Shown here in pieces: positions 11,301-21,630 of a DNA stretch of 64,000 nt; the first letter of the stretch is position 1, and each line of letters begins with the position of its first letter. The stretch is from positions 279,097,491-279,161,490 of the forward strand of contig CM048747.1 of the NCBI GenBank assembly GCA_026315105.1, read 5' to 3'. Under the pieces are notes generated by a model. That model was given only the letters and a program-made list of their open reading frames with translations, was not told the DNA's origin and did no database searches. Origin of the DNA: Locusta migratoria. Its lineage: Eukaryota > Arthropoda > Insecta > Orthoptera > Acrididae. The position numbers were made by a program, and so were the translations under genes.

Positions 11301-11736
11301 TATGTGTGTGTGTAACGTGTAATGAAAGAAACAGAAGTGTGTTCGTAGAATATGTGGAATAAAGCAAGCAACAACGACTGGTACAACTGTTTATTAAGAT
11401 ACAAATATTTTGTGGTCAAGTCAGACACTTGTAAGTTTCTTTCACCATGTCAACACTTTCAACCCCTATCTCCTTTTAGCTCAAAATCTCCAAAACACAA
11501 AATCTTTTCTTAAACTTCTTGATATGGAGACGTCAGTAAAAGCTGTAACTTAGGGTTGATGATATCGAACGCAGCGGTGCGAGAAGGACGATTGGACAAA
11601 CTATGCAGAGTATTTAAGGAGTCTGGAAGTTAATGTTTCGCACATTGCCTATGCATGCTGGTTTGAAAAAAATTTCACAGAGTTATGTCGTTTCAGGAAT
11701 CTGGGTAGCCGAGGGAGGTGGAACTAAGACAGCCAC
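11301..11736. other. no gene recognised
   Basis: Non-repetitive-looking sequence without a supported open frame. It forms the host flank of the SINE at 11749. Confidence 0.4.
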
Positions 11737-11748
11737 ACAGATTACTCA

Positions 11749-11949
11749 AAATGTTCAAATGTTTGTGTAGCTTATGGGACTTAACTACGGGGTCATAAGT
11801 CCCTAAACTTACAAACTACTTATGAACTAACTAATGCTAAGCACGGCACAAATATCCATGCCCGAGGGGGGATTTGAACCCCCGACCGTAGTGGCCGTGC
11901 AGACCATGACTGGAGCGCCTCAGTCCCCTCGGCCACCGCGGCCGGCCAT
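11749..11949 (-). mobile_element. SINE family A (tRNA-derived), full length with 12-bp target duplication
   Basis: Minus-strand order: the head begins ggccggccgcggtggccgag (class-II tRNA-like A box), then gcgctccagtcatgg, a near-consensus B box (ggttcaaatcc), gggcatggatatttgtgcc, and the body gtagtttgtaagtttaggg, gacttatgacc, ttaagtcccataagc. It ends caaacatttgaacatttt. The duplication ACAGATTACTCA is exact at 11737-11748 and 11950-11961. Confidence 0.92.
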
Positions 11950-12055
11950 ACAGATTACTCATCCTTATTGCATTCTGGAAAGTAGACTGACACAGCAACG
12001 TACACTGTCATATGAGCAATGGGAATAACAGTCAGGAGAAAATCCACGTCGGCCA

Positions 12056-12235
12056 GCCGCGGTGGAGTAGCCGAGCGGTTGCTCGCCGTGTAGGTTCGAG
12101 TCCTCCCTGGGGCATGGGTGTGTGTGTGTGTGTTTGTCCTTAGGTTAGTTTACCTAGGTTTAAGTAGTTTGTACGCTACGGACTGATGACCACGCAGTTT
12201 CGTCCGATAGATTTACAAACATTTCAGTATTTGAA
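12056..12235 (+). mobile_element. SINE family B, full length with 11-bp target duplication
   Basis: The head is agccgcggtggagtagccgag, followed by a shortened anticodon region, ggttcgagtcc B box, gggcatgggtgtgtgtgt, and the body ggttagttt, tagtttgtacgctacgg, actgatgacc. The duplication CACGTCGGCCA flanks it at 12045-12055 and 12236-12246. Confidence 0.9.
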
Positions 12236-12479
12236 CACGTCGGCCAAAGGACCAAGGTGACTGTCCGAAATCCCGCTCCAGACTGCACACGGGTTGTCCG
12301 GTCCGTGCGTGCAACCTTCAGCTGGGGGTTTGTCGACGTAAAGCCTTTGAAATTCAACGCAGTTGGTCCAACATTTATCCAGGTTCGAGATTCTTTATCT
12401 AAACTGATTTTCTTCATGACTCGATAGTCATTGAATGTCCAGATGGCTTATTCATCACACACAAAATTTTGTCCTACGA

Positions 12480-12790
12480 GTAATTTATTTTTATTTTTGA
12501 GAACGAATAAAAGTCCGAGAGGAGCAAATCATTTGAACAGGGCAGATGTGGAAGCAGTTGAAAACAAAGTTTAGACAATGTTTGCTGAACGAAACGGCTT
12601 GATTATGCTGGTGCATTATCATGATGAAACAAACTCTTTTTATCCTTGAGTTTGTCCAGAAGAAACGCACAGTATTCTCCAGTGATGGTTTTTACCTTTT
12701 CGAGATAGCCTATAGGATGTCGTTACCTTTCCGGATGATGGATTTCGTTTCGCCTTTTTTTCCGAGCCGTTCTCTTGCAGTCCATTACTT
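12480..12790 (-). mobile_element. mariner transposase fragment (degenerate)
   Basis: The minus strand reads KTITGEYCAFLLDKLKDKKSLF, then HHDNAPA, a stop, and LCFQLLPHL...DLLLSDFYSF. This is the classic mariner order: a GEYY-LLD-LK helix, HQDNAPAHTS with the second Asp, and LLPHPPYSPDLAPSDFFLF with the third. Stops and substitutions (HPPYSPDL is eroded) show long decay. No terminal repeats were found. It is a different mariner family from the 7.1-kb copy. Confidence 0.7.
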
Positions 12791-12799
12791 GACTGTTAC

Positions 12800-13537
12800 T
12801 TTGTTTGTGCAGTGTAATGGTGAATCCAAACAAATGGTAACAAAACTGGCTCTAGGTCACTACATTACAGAGATGAAAACAGATAAATTGAATTAAATCA
12901 TAACATGCAAAAGCAAGTATTTTCTTCATTAGGAGGTCAGCAATACAGTTCGAAGATGAAGTTGGAACCATATTCCCATAACCACCAAAATTAAACGAAA
13001 AATGTATATATTCAAAATAGCAGATATACTGTTAAATTCTCTGAACGCATTCCTGAGTGAGAGCGTCCAGCCTTTCGAAACTAACAATGTGAGTGTAGAT
13101 CACATGTGGCTTACATACAAAGAAATAATATCGACAGCAATTGAGGGGTCTAGTGAGAGAGGGAGATATGCCGCTCCGAGGAGAAATGGAAATAAACAGT
13201 TTTCTAAAGTGCTGTATTAAGGCATTATTTATACAATAAACCGGTCACCTTTTTCGACTGAACTTATTGTAATGCAAAATATGCAAAAGGAAAAAAATCA
13301 GTTTTTATGTAAATACCACTGATTGTGACCTTGTAGGCTTTAATTAATTATAGCTCCCAATTATTTCAAAACGCTGTGAAAATAACACCACCCGTCAGAA
13401 TGCTGTGAAATTGCAACAGAATAATATTAACGAAGGGGGAAAACGTATGGCAGAAAAAATAGTACCAATAGATGACGCTATAGGCACCATAATTTATCCT
13501 TTCATGCCCGAATTATAAATAGTCTGAGAATTGACAG
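12800..13537. other. no gene recognised; contains one arm of a distant inverted repeat
   Basis: The block 13139-13172 (caattgaggggtctagtg, agagagggagatatgcc) is the near-perfect reverse complement of 14981-15014. These may be the ends of a decayed inverted-repeat element. The 13002-13220 frame (72 codons) has no recognisable motif. Confidence 0.45.
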
Positions 13538-13727
13538 CCGCGCGGTAGTCTGGAGCGCCACGTATCGGATCGCGTGGCCTGCCGCGTCGGATGTACGAAT
13601 CCACCCTCGGGCATGAATTTTTGCGTTGTCTTTAGTATAAGTTAGCTCATAAGTAGTTTGTAGGTTTAGGGACTGATGACCCCGCAGTTAAGTCCCATAA
13701 GCTTTGCAAACGTTTCTACATTTGAAC
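13538..13727 (+). mobile_element. SINE with variant head (family C-like) and common body
   Basis: The tRNA-like head differs from families A and B (gccgcgcggtagtctggag, cgcgtggcctgccgcgtcgg, diverged B box tacgaatcc). The body is the common one: gggcatgaattt, tgtctttagtataagtt, tagtttgtaggtttaggg, actgatgacccc, taagtcccataagctttg. The end is near the tacatttgaac block. Confidence 0.8.
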
Positions 13728-13729
13728 GC

Positions 13730-13822
13730 TGCCCCCCATCCCCGCTGGTTAGCTACTCAAGCACACTAACACGTAGGGAAGTCTACAAGTAGCTAACCAG
13801 CCGGGCAGAGGGGCAGCGGTGG
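13730..13822. repeat. short inverted repeat (hairpin)
   Basis: The left arm ctgcccccc/ctggttagctact (about 13729-13763) pairs with agtagctaaccag/gggcagcgg (about 13786-13822). Spacer about 25 bp. No coding content. Confidence 0.7.
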
Positions 13823-14316
13823 TTGCTATCCTCCAGGCGTCAAGTCTCAGAAGTCTCTCTTCCATTTGTCTGGATTACGATTGCGTTTTTTACTACCTCT
13901 TTCAACATTCTCTAATACACAAGGATCCATGTTTCACGTACAATTATACAATAGGGATACCAACCAACCAGTAGTACAACAACTTAAATACACAGGAGAA
14001 TAGCATAACACATTTATTACCCAAGATAGAGACATAATGCAATTTATGTTAAATAATTATATAAGAAGATGGATGTAGGAGCAACAAGTACGGTTTTGAA
14101 CAATATGTTCTTCCTTTATAACTCATAAAACAATCTGTAATACTTCTATGTTGCTACGTCTGCAATTGAAAAAGCGGACAACATCGGTAAGTGGCATAGC
14201 TCCTCCTCTCACTCAACATGATCGAAAGGGCACCAGAAAGAGCGGCAGCCATGGCACGTGATTCTAGTTAACAGGATAGACGCAAGATGGCACGAGAATA
14301 CTCAAAATGGATAAAG
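13823..14316. other. no gene recognised
   Basis: AT-rich sequence. A block near 14190-14215 (ggcatagctcctcctctcact) resembles the inverted-repeat arm at 14981-15014. Confidence 0.4.
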
Positions 14317-14330
14317 CTCAATGTTTCATG

Positions 14331-14959
14331 AAACTTCCTGGCAGATTAAAATTGTCTGCCGGAACCGGGACTCGAACCTGGGACCTTTGCTTTTCGCGGG
14401 CAAGCGCTATACCGACTGAGATATCCCGAAACGACTCACGATACCGCCTCACAACTCTACTTCCGCCAATACCTCGCCTCCTACTTTCCAAACTTCGCAG
14501 AAGCTCTCCTGGGAACCTTGCAAGACTAGCACTCCTGGAAGAAAGGATATGGTGGAGACTTGGCTTAGCCACAGCCTAAGGAATGTTTCCAGAATGAAAC
14601 TTTCACTCTGCAGCGGAGTGTGCGCTGATATGAAACTTCCCGGCAGATTAAAATTGTGTGCCGGAAACGGGACTCGAACTTGGGACCTTTGGCTTTCGCG
14701 GGCAAGCGCTCTACCGACTGAGCTATCCCGATACGACTCACGATGCCGCCTCACAAGTTTGGAAAGTAGGAGGCGAGGTACTGGCGGAAGTAGAGTTCTA
14801 AGGCGGCATCGTGAGTCGTGTCGGGATAGCTCAGTCGGTAGAGCGCTTGCCCGCGAAAGGCAAAGGTCCCAGGTTCGAGTCCCGGTACCGGCACACAATT
14901 TTAATCTGCCAGGAAGTTTCATATCAGCGCACACTACGCTGCAAAGTGAAAGTTTCATT
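14331..14959. mobile_element. tRNA-derived fold-back element (two direct units + one inverted unit)
   Basis: From the left come a full 'minus' unit (tRNA-like sequence on the minus strand: B-box complement cgggactcgaacc at about 14365, A-box complement near 14415), a second partial minus unit (about 14596-14755), and then an inverted unit (about 14756-14959) reading on the plus strand with tagctcagtcggtagagc and ggttcgagtccc. The units are diverged copies of the 301-bp unit at 47.6-51.9 kb. A 14-bp direct repeat, CTCAATGTTTCATG, flanks the element exactly (14317-14330, 14960-14973). The ends are aaacttcctggc at left and gtgaaagtttcatt at right. There is no protein; the open frames are antisense and sense readings of the tRNA-like sequence. 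Confidence 0.85.
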
Positions 14960-15039
14960 CTCAATGTTTCATGTAACGTGGCATAGCCCCCTCTCTCACT
15001 AGACCCCTCAATTGAGAGATTTAAGATTTATATCAAATA

Positions 15040-15794
15040 AATTAATAAAAGAGGAGGCTGACTCCCAGTGGTACACAAAACAGATCACTCTTGCAAAAGC
15101 AAAGGAAACAAAATGCCAAATTTAAAGAGACGCAAAATCCCCAAGACTGACTGTCTTTTACAGAGAAATTTAGCATAGACTTCAATGCGAGAAACTTAAA
15201 ATAGTTTCCACAAAGAAAATCTGTCTCGTATTTTAGAAGACAATCCAAAGAAATTCTGCTCATATGTAATGTATACTAGCGGCAAAACACAATCAAAATC
15301 TTCACTACGCGATAGCAATGGTGATACTATAAGTGACAGTGCTGCTAAAGCAGGATTACTGAATACAGATTTCCGAAATTCTTTCGCCAAAAAAGAAGCA
15401 ATTACTACAGAATTTGAATAAAATAGCTGGCAGCATGCGCAATTTAGAAGTAGATATCCTTGGAGTAGAAAAGCAGCTTAAATCATATCTCAAAAGCAAG
15501 TCTCCCGGTCCAGATTGTATACCAATTAGGTTCCTTTCAGAGTTCGCTGATGCAATAATTCCATACCTAGCTATCGTACAGAATCGCTAACTCAGCGAAA
15601 GAAACGTAACTAAAGACTGAAAAGTTGCATGGGCCACTCTAATATTGAAGAAAGGCAGTGGGAGTGATCCGCATAATTACAGGCCTATCTCATTGACGTC
15701 GGTTTGCAACAGAAGTTTAGACCATATATTTTTCCGAATTAATGAACTACCTCGAAGAGAACGACCGCGAAGAGAACGACCTATTCACTCATAG
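15040..15794 (+). mobile_element. CR1/Jockey-type LINE, 5' part of the reverse transcriptase domain
   Basis: The plus strand, with several stops, reads VDILGVEKQLKSYLKSKSPGPD then IPIRFLSEFADAIIPYL, later KVAWATLILKKGSGSDP and HNYRPISLTSVCN. This is the conserved order of a non-LTR reverse transcriptase (SPGPDGIP...NYRPISL). It continues after the insertion at 15808-16429 with the HGFR and KAFDTVPH blocks. Frameshifts and stops make it non-functional. Confidence 0.85.
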
Positions 15795-15807
15795 TTAACA
15801 TGGATTC

Positions 15808-16429
15808 TTTCTGCAGAGGGAAGAAACCAAGGATGCGTATAACTCGACCCCCACCAAATCAGTACTTGGAAAATGTCAGTCTCTGGTGAACAAAGTAAAT
15901 GACACATACCCCTCAATTACTGATCGCCATACTGATTCGATTTGCCTCTCCAGCACCGTCTAGACAGAGGAAAACTTCTTTATTGATAAAGTGCTCAAAG
16001 ATGCACAACCCCTCAGCTCGCTATAGCCAGACACTGATTCACTCACCATCGAAATGATCTACGTCGACCATAAAACAACTTCAGTGCGTAAACTCTAGTT
16101 CACTCAGATTCAAGATCGACCCAGTGATAAACTGCACATCGAGTACACTAATCACCAATAAAGTGTTGTCGGGCCCGGTGGTCTCGGGGTAAAGCGCTCG
16201 ACTGGAAACCGAAGGGTCGCGGGTTTTCTCAGTCTGCTCTTTAACCCATCCTTCACGTCTGAACGATGTGAGAAGCCGCCAGAAAAGACACGTGGTTCGG
16301 ATTCCACGTTAAGCTGTAGGTCCCCTTTCCCCGGTCGGATAACTGGGGTAGGCGAGAGACACGCAAGTCGCCGAAGTGGCGTCCAACTGAAAGACTTGCA
16401 CCAGGCCAATGAGCCACACGACATTATTA
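15808..16429 (+). mobile_element. chimeric retroposon: decayed coding sequence plus tRNA-type SINE (family D), 13-bp target duplication
   Basis: TTAACATGGATTC occurs exactly at both edges (15795-15807 and 16430-16442), in the middle of the LINE's HGF codons, so the insertion is unambiguous. The right part (about 16167-16429) is a tRNA-like SINE: gggcccggtggtctcgggg head, ggtcgcgggtt B-box region, ending gacttgcaccaggcc, gagccacacgacattatta. The left ~360 bp reads as one frame of about 120 codons with only three internal stops (ETKDAYNSTPTKSVLG..., later ENFFIDKVLKDAQPL), so it looks like decayed coding or LINE sequence carried along. A shortened relative of the SINE part is at 59157-59280 (minus). 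Confidence 0.75.
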
Positions 16430-16442
16430 TTAACATGGATTC

Positions 16443-16925
16443 AGAAAGTATCGTTCTTGTGAAACACAGTTAGCTCTTATACGTGATGTGATGAGTGCAA
16501 TCGACAAGGGACGTCAAATAGATTCAATATTTCTAGATATCCGGAAGGCTTTTGACACTGTGCCCCACAAGTGGTTTCTACTCAGACTGATTGCTAATGG
16601 AATATCGAGACAGTTGTGCGATTGGATTCGCAATTTCTTGTCAGATAGTACAAAATACTTCGTATTAGTAATTGACGGAAAGTCAACGAGTAAAACAGAA
16701 GTGGTATCTGGCATTCTCCAGGGAAGTGTTATAGGGCGCCGACTCTTTACAAACGATTTAGGATACAATCTGAGCAGTTTAAACTGTTAGTGGATGATGC
16801 TGTTAATTATCGGTTAGTGAAGTCATGAGATCAATATCAACTACAAAATGTTTAGATAAGATATCTGCATGGTGCGAAAATTGGCAACGCTATTAACTAA
16901 AGAAAAGTGTGAAGTCATCAATATA
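16443..16925 (+). mobile_element. CR1/Jockey-type LINE, central reverse transcriptase (continuation)
   Basis: The 100-codon frame from 16488 holds DSIFLDIRKAFDTVPHKW (first catalytic Asp block), a GIS-QLCDWIRNFLSD helix, and VSGILQGSVIGRRLF (SGVPQGSVLGP motif, Pro lost). A frameshifted VDDAVNYR then stands where FADDAVIY is expected. It ends around a YEVINIK-like thumb. It is the same family as 37.5-38.6 kb. Confidence 0.85.
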
Positions 16926-16956
16926 AAGACTACCATGTTGTTCCCACTTCACTTCA

Positions 16957-17158
16957 CCTACCGCGGTGGCTGAGGGGACTGAGGCGCTCCAGTCGCGGTC
17001 TACACAGCCACTACGGTCGGGGGTTCGAATCCCCCCCTCGGGCATGGGTATTTGTGCCGTCCTTAGTATAAGGTAGTTGATAAGTAGTTTGTAAGTTTAG
17101 GGTCTGATGACCCCGTAGTTAAGTCCCATAAGCTTAACAAACATTTGAATTTGAATTT
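16957..17158 (+). mobile_element. SINE family A, full length
   Basis: Head taccgcggtggctgagggg, gcgctccagtcgcgg, B box ggttcgaatcc, gggcatgggtatttgtgcc, then the common body (gtagtttgtaagtttaggg, tctgatgacccc, taagtcccataagc) and a caaacatttgaatttgaa tail. It is inserted just downstream of the LINE fragment; a clear target duplication was not found. Confidence 0.88.
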
Positions 17159-17159
17159 G

Positions 17160-18357
17160 AACTCCACCTACTTGAAATTGCGTATAGTTTGCAGTAGTGC
17201 TATCTGAGGGTGGTGGAGGTGATATACATACGTGTGTCAAACTAGTATATAAGCTATATTAAGTAAAGTATAGGTAGAAGGCAGTTAATTTATAAAATGG
17301 AGACATAAAATTAAAAAGCAGCTACAAAACAGTTACACCACAGCTGCTGTCATACGGTATGTTTACAATATTTATAATATTGTTATGTAAACGTCGATGT
17401 TATGAGCCTTTATTACTGTTTTACATGACTTATGCGTTCTTATTGTAGATATTACACTGATGATGGCTGGGAATCTAGCCGAAATCGATTTGCAATGAAC
17501 AGTTTTTTGCGACTGACCGCTGGGTGCCTCTCAGAAGCTATAACAGTCGCTGTGCACATTCATCCAGTTATAGACTCAAACATAATTAGAATGACTCTAA
17601 CTGAAGTACTCATGAAACTGCGAAAACAAAACGTATCCTTGGATTTATTGCAGTAAATCTGAGAGTACACTAGTCACTGTTTACAAAAAATATGGGAGGC
17701 CGGTTCCCTTTCCTGTTTTTAGTCCAAAGTCCAGCTGATTGCGAAATCGCCTTGGTGCATTTGTCAAGGTCGATGGATAGAGCAGCATGTGGTCTTATTG
17801 TAAGAATTATTCTGATACTGCGCAATGATTCCGCAGATTTACACATAAGTTTCTTTCTGGATATTTTACTCCCTTCTTTATCAGCAGTTCCTTTACGTGT
17901 GTTGATAGATAAGAATTTAATACTCGTTCACATCAAGCGAGTACTGATAGACGCCTGCAGGAGATACATCTGATTACTCAGGTTTTTACTCTGTCCTAAA
18001 GGGGCACTCAAAAACTTAAAACTAACAGGGAAGAATGAAAGTATTGTACCGGAAGAATTTTATTTTTTATAGCGACACATGAAGAAAATAGACATTGAAT
18101 TACATTGCATTTCTTTCTCTGGTGTTTGTCTGCATATAATTTTATGCTAAGAAACACAAATAGATCTTTCTGTACAAAAAGACAAGCCTCAACGTGGTTT
18201 TATGTAACTTCTTTTTCTTTCTCCTCAAAAATCCTCATTATAGATTAGGCGTTGACCTGATCAATTTTATCTTCCTATCGTCTCATTTTCAGTTGTTAAA
18301 TGAAAAGAGTGTGAGGCAGATGTAATTTGTTTACAAAAGTCAGATGTAAAGTACAGG
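17160..18357. other. no gene recognised
   Basis: The open frames at 17432-17656 and 17692-17973 (74 and 93 codons) carry no recognisable domain. I could not place splice sites around them with confidence. The motif tactgatgatggctggga near 17455 followed by gccgaaatcg resembles ends of fold-back repeats. Confidence 0.4.
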
Positions 18358-19350
18358 ACCTGCAACATGCGGTCATGCATTATCCTGCTGAAATGTAGGG
18401 TTTCCCAGGGATCGACTAAACGGTAGAGCCACGGGTCGTAACACATCTGAAATGTAACGGCCACTGTTCAAAGTGCCGTAGATGCGAACAAGAGGTGACC
18501 GAGACGTGTAACCAATGGAACCCCTTACCATCACGCCGGGTAATACGCCAGTATGGCGATGACGAATACACGCTTCCAATGTACATTCACCGCGATGTCG
18601 CCCAACACGGATGCGACGACCATCATGATGCTGTAAACAGAACCTGAATTCATCCGAAAAAAAAAATGACGTTTTACCATTCGTGCAACTAGGTTCGTCG
18701 TTGCCTACACTTTCGCAGGCGTTCCTGTCTCTGATGCAGCGTCAAGGGTAATCGTAGCCATGGTCTCCGAGCCGATAGTCTATGCTGCTGCAAACATCGT
18801 CGAACTGTTTGTGCAGATGGTTGTTGTCTTGCAAACGTCCCCATCTGTAGACTCAAGGATCGAGATGTGGCTGCACGATCCGTTACAGCCATGCGGATAA
18901 GATACCTGTCATCTTCACTGCTAGTGATACGAGACTGTTGGGATCCAGCATGGCTATCCGTATTGCCCTCCTGAACCCACTGATTCCATATTCTACTAAC
19001 AGTCATTGGATCGCGACCAACGCGAGCACCAATGTCGCGATACGATAAACAGCAATCGCGATATGCTACTTTTATTGGAGTCGGAAAGGTGATGGTATGC
19101 ATTTTTTCTCCTTACACGAGGCATCACAACAACGTTTCACCACGCATGCGGGTCAACTGCTGTTTGTGTATCAGAAATCAGGAACTTTCCTCATGTCAGC
19201 ACGTTGTAGGTGTAGCCACCGGCTCCAACCTTGTGTGCATTCTCTGAAAAGCTAATCATTTGCATATTTCAGCATCTTCTTCCTTTCGGTTAAATTTCGC
19301 GTCTGTAGCACGTCATCTTCATGGTGTAGCAATTGTAATGGCCAGGAGTG
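18358..19350 (-). mobile_element. Tc1-like transposon (family Tc1-A), 3'-truncated
   Basis: The minus-strand N-terminus is well preserved (19102 downward). It has the paired helix-turn-helix region YRDIGARVGRDPMTVSRIWNQW, then ...RMAVTDRAATSRSLSLQMG, and RRCLQQHRLSARRPWLRLPLTL-HQRQERL. After a break comes the ...SPLVRIYGTLNSGRYISDVLRP block (18579-18373) ending in FQQDNA, the second catalytic Asp block. The C-terminus and left inverted terminus are lost near 18358. The right terminus tagcaattgtaatggccaggagtg ends at 19350 beside TA. An A-rich run near 18657 breaks the frame. Confidence 0.88.
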
Positions 19351-19352
19351 TA

Positions 19353-20730
19353 TGTGTATAGGAATTCTAACTTATTGTTCGGCCAGGAAGTCTCATCTTC
19401 CAGGTGTTTTAAATAGTTAGCCTCGCGGGGAAACGTAACCACTGATAATTGACATACTAATGTCGTTATTACCAGAACCTTCATCGACTTGAAATGCTAT
19501 TAGTGGGAGTCTTATGTAAAACTAAATGTGAAAATACCTGCCAATTTGTCTCACATTCTGTCGAAGTTTCACTGCTTAGTTCCAATATAAGAAATGAAAA
19601 GCGATGACAACATACATGAAGATACAAGCGTCTGTGAAAATAGTATGCCTCCTGGCTACTGGTGCACTAAGGGAGTAGTGGACACATCTGTGTTACTAGT
19701 AGTGCATTGGTTGCAGAACAAGTACATGATCCCTTTCATGTTCTTACTTTTAATGTATGAGCATTGAAGTTTGTTACTCACTGACAACTTATTGCTCTTC
19801 TACGACATATAAGAGCCGAAACAACTTGTTTGAGCTTAAAAAAATAAAATTAGGCATTTGGGGAGGAATTTGATTAATTGAAAATGATACTGTCTTTTCT
19901 GTAGGCTCTTTAGTACTGACCATCTTTGTACAGTATATACTAGTTCCCAAGTTTGGCGGTAACTTTGTAAGAAAATTTACAACCTAACAGAAATTCTAAG
20001 CTTGTTTTGAAAAACGGAAAATCTTAAGATAAGTTTCAATGCCAAATACTCATCTTGTTACCAAGCTATAATCTAAAATAATAATAATAATAATAAAAGA
20101 TTTCGAAATAGAAAAAGAAAGAGTTCGACACATCACTACGTTTTTTTGGCTGTATAAACTCCTCCATTCCGTGACCATAGAGAGCATATTGTTGGAATAA
20201 ACAACAGGAAATTTTCTGCAGCTGATTACTCTGTTATGTACATACGACCCGGTACTAAAGAAACACTTGATCAAACTATAACAGCTACTCAGTCACAGCT
20301 GAGCAGAAAACCGTTTTTACATAATTTGTATCAGCCACTACACAAAATGAATTTACCCCCCGACTGGATATAACACTGTGCCGGGATCAGGATATATGGC
20401 TTTTACAATGGCTGCAGTGTAAGCAAGAATTTGTTAACTTAATCCTCAAACTTTGGTTGTACAAATTAATTTCTCTGCTTATTACTCCCATTTGGAGCAG
20501 TTCCATTTTGTTGGAAACTTAGTTCGTTATCCATAGATGAATAATACTTTTGAAAAACGTAGATGTTACAGTTAAAGAGACTTCCATATTTTTGAAAAAA
20601 TTATCGATACCATTAAGGAATGCTTTTATTCTTATGAAACAAAACCAGAGGAGCTGCAGTAACTCTGTTGCCAGGATTGTGTGATTTCTCGTATAATTGT
20701 CAGTGGAATAATTTCTTACATATGAACTAT
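19353..20730. other. no gene recognised
   Basis: AT-rich single-copy-looking sequence with a short (AAT)n at about 20075-20093. Open frames are under 75 codons and unrecognised. Confidence 0.4.
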
Positions 20731-20743
20731 GCTCAAAAGGATA

Positions 20744-20929
20744 AAAATGTTCAAATGTTTGTAAAGCTTATGGGACTTAACTATGGGGTCATCAGTCCCT
20801 AAACTTACAAACTACTTATGAACTAGGACGGCACAAACATCCATGTCCGAGGGGGGATTCGAACCCCCGACCGTAGTGGGCGTGCAGACCGTGACTGAAG
20901 CGCCTCAGTCCCCTCGGCCACCGCGGCCG
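20744..20929 (-). mobile_element. SINE family A, full length with 13-bp target duplication
   Basis: Standard family-A order on the minus strand (gccgcggtggccgagggg, ggttcgaatcc, gggacatggatgtttgtgcc-like, common body). The duplication GCTCAAAAGGATA is exact at 20731-20743 and 20930-20942. Confidence 0.93.
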
Positions 20930-20942
20930 GCTCAAAAGGATA

Positions 20943-21630
20943 TACAGGTTTTTTCAGTCGCCTTCGAAATTCGTATTGAGAAGTGAAAAAAATCTTTTTC
21001 GCAGACAAGAGAGATTATCTTGTGACGTAGCAGTTAGATCTGTAGAGGACACTTGGGAAAAGATGGGTATTCGATGGAAAAAAGTAGAAGTACTAGCAGG
21101 ACGAATATAATGCTTGGAGAGAACACCTGCAGACCAGTCAATGACTTTGAACCAAAAATCTTAGGTCCAAAAAGAGTCAAGCCTGAGTCTCTAGTTGTCA
21201 GTTTTGTCCATCGAAAATGTTGTAACTAAAAATGTCTGTTTCGATTTCGCAATTTCAAATTTTATAGCAGAAAACGTTGTGATAAAGTCAGCTCTCACTG
21301 AGAGGATCTTTATAGTCTGTATTACTACTTTAATCTTTTGAACTATATAATTCATAAAAATGAATTTTATTTGTCTCCATTCATAAAAACCATTTTCGAA
21401 ATAGTTAAACTTTTAGTTTGCTTACTTAACCAATTTTGCAAAAAATAAATAAATAAATAAATAAATAAAAAAAATAAAAAAAATGCTTTCCCCGCCCTTC
21501 CCTATCCATATTCCCATAAATTATAGTTGTTTTTGTGGGATCAGTGGTGGTGTTAATACTGATTGTTTTGGAGGTGGGTGTGAAAAGTTAAAACACATCA
21601 CATGGTTCTAAACTACCTATCTATGCACAT
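20943..21630. other. no gene recognised; (AAAT)n tract
   Basis: Contains an AAAT-type microsatellite around 21446-21480. No supported coding sequence. Confidence 0.45.

Noticed and set aside
12045..12246. A Tc1 or LINE end at the cacgtcggcca repeats
   Set aside because: The repeats are the target duplication of the family-B SINE; no other element boundary is needed.
14449..14986. Long frames of 171 (minus) and 145 (plus) codons
   Set aside because: These are sense and antisense readings across the tRNA-derived fold-back element, like the frames of the 47.6-kb array.
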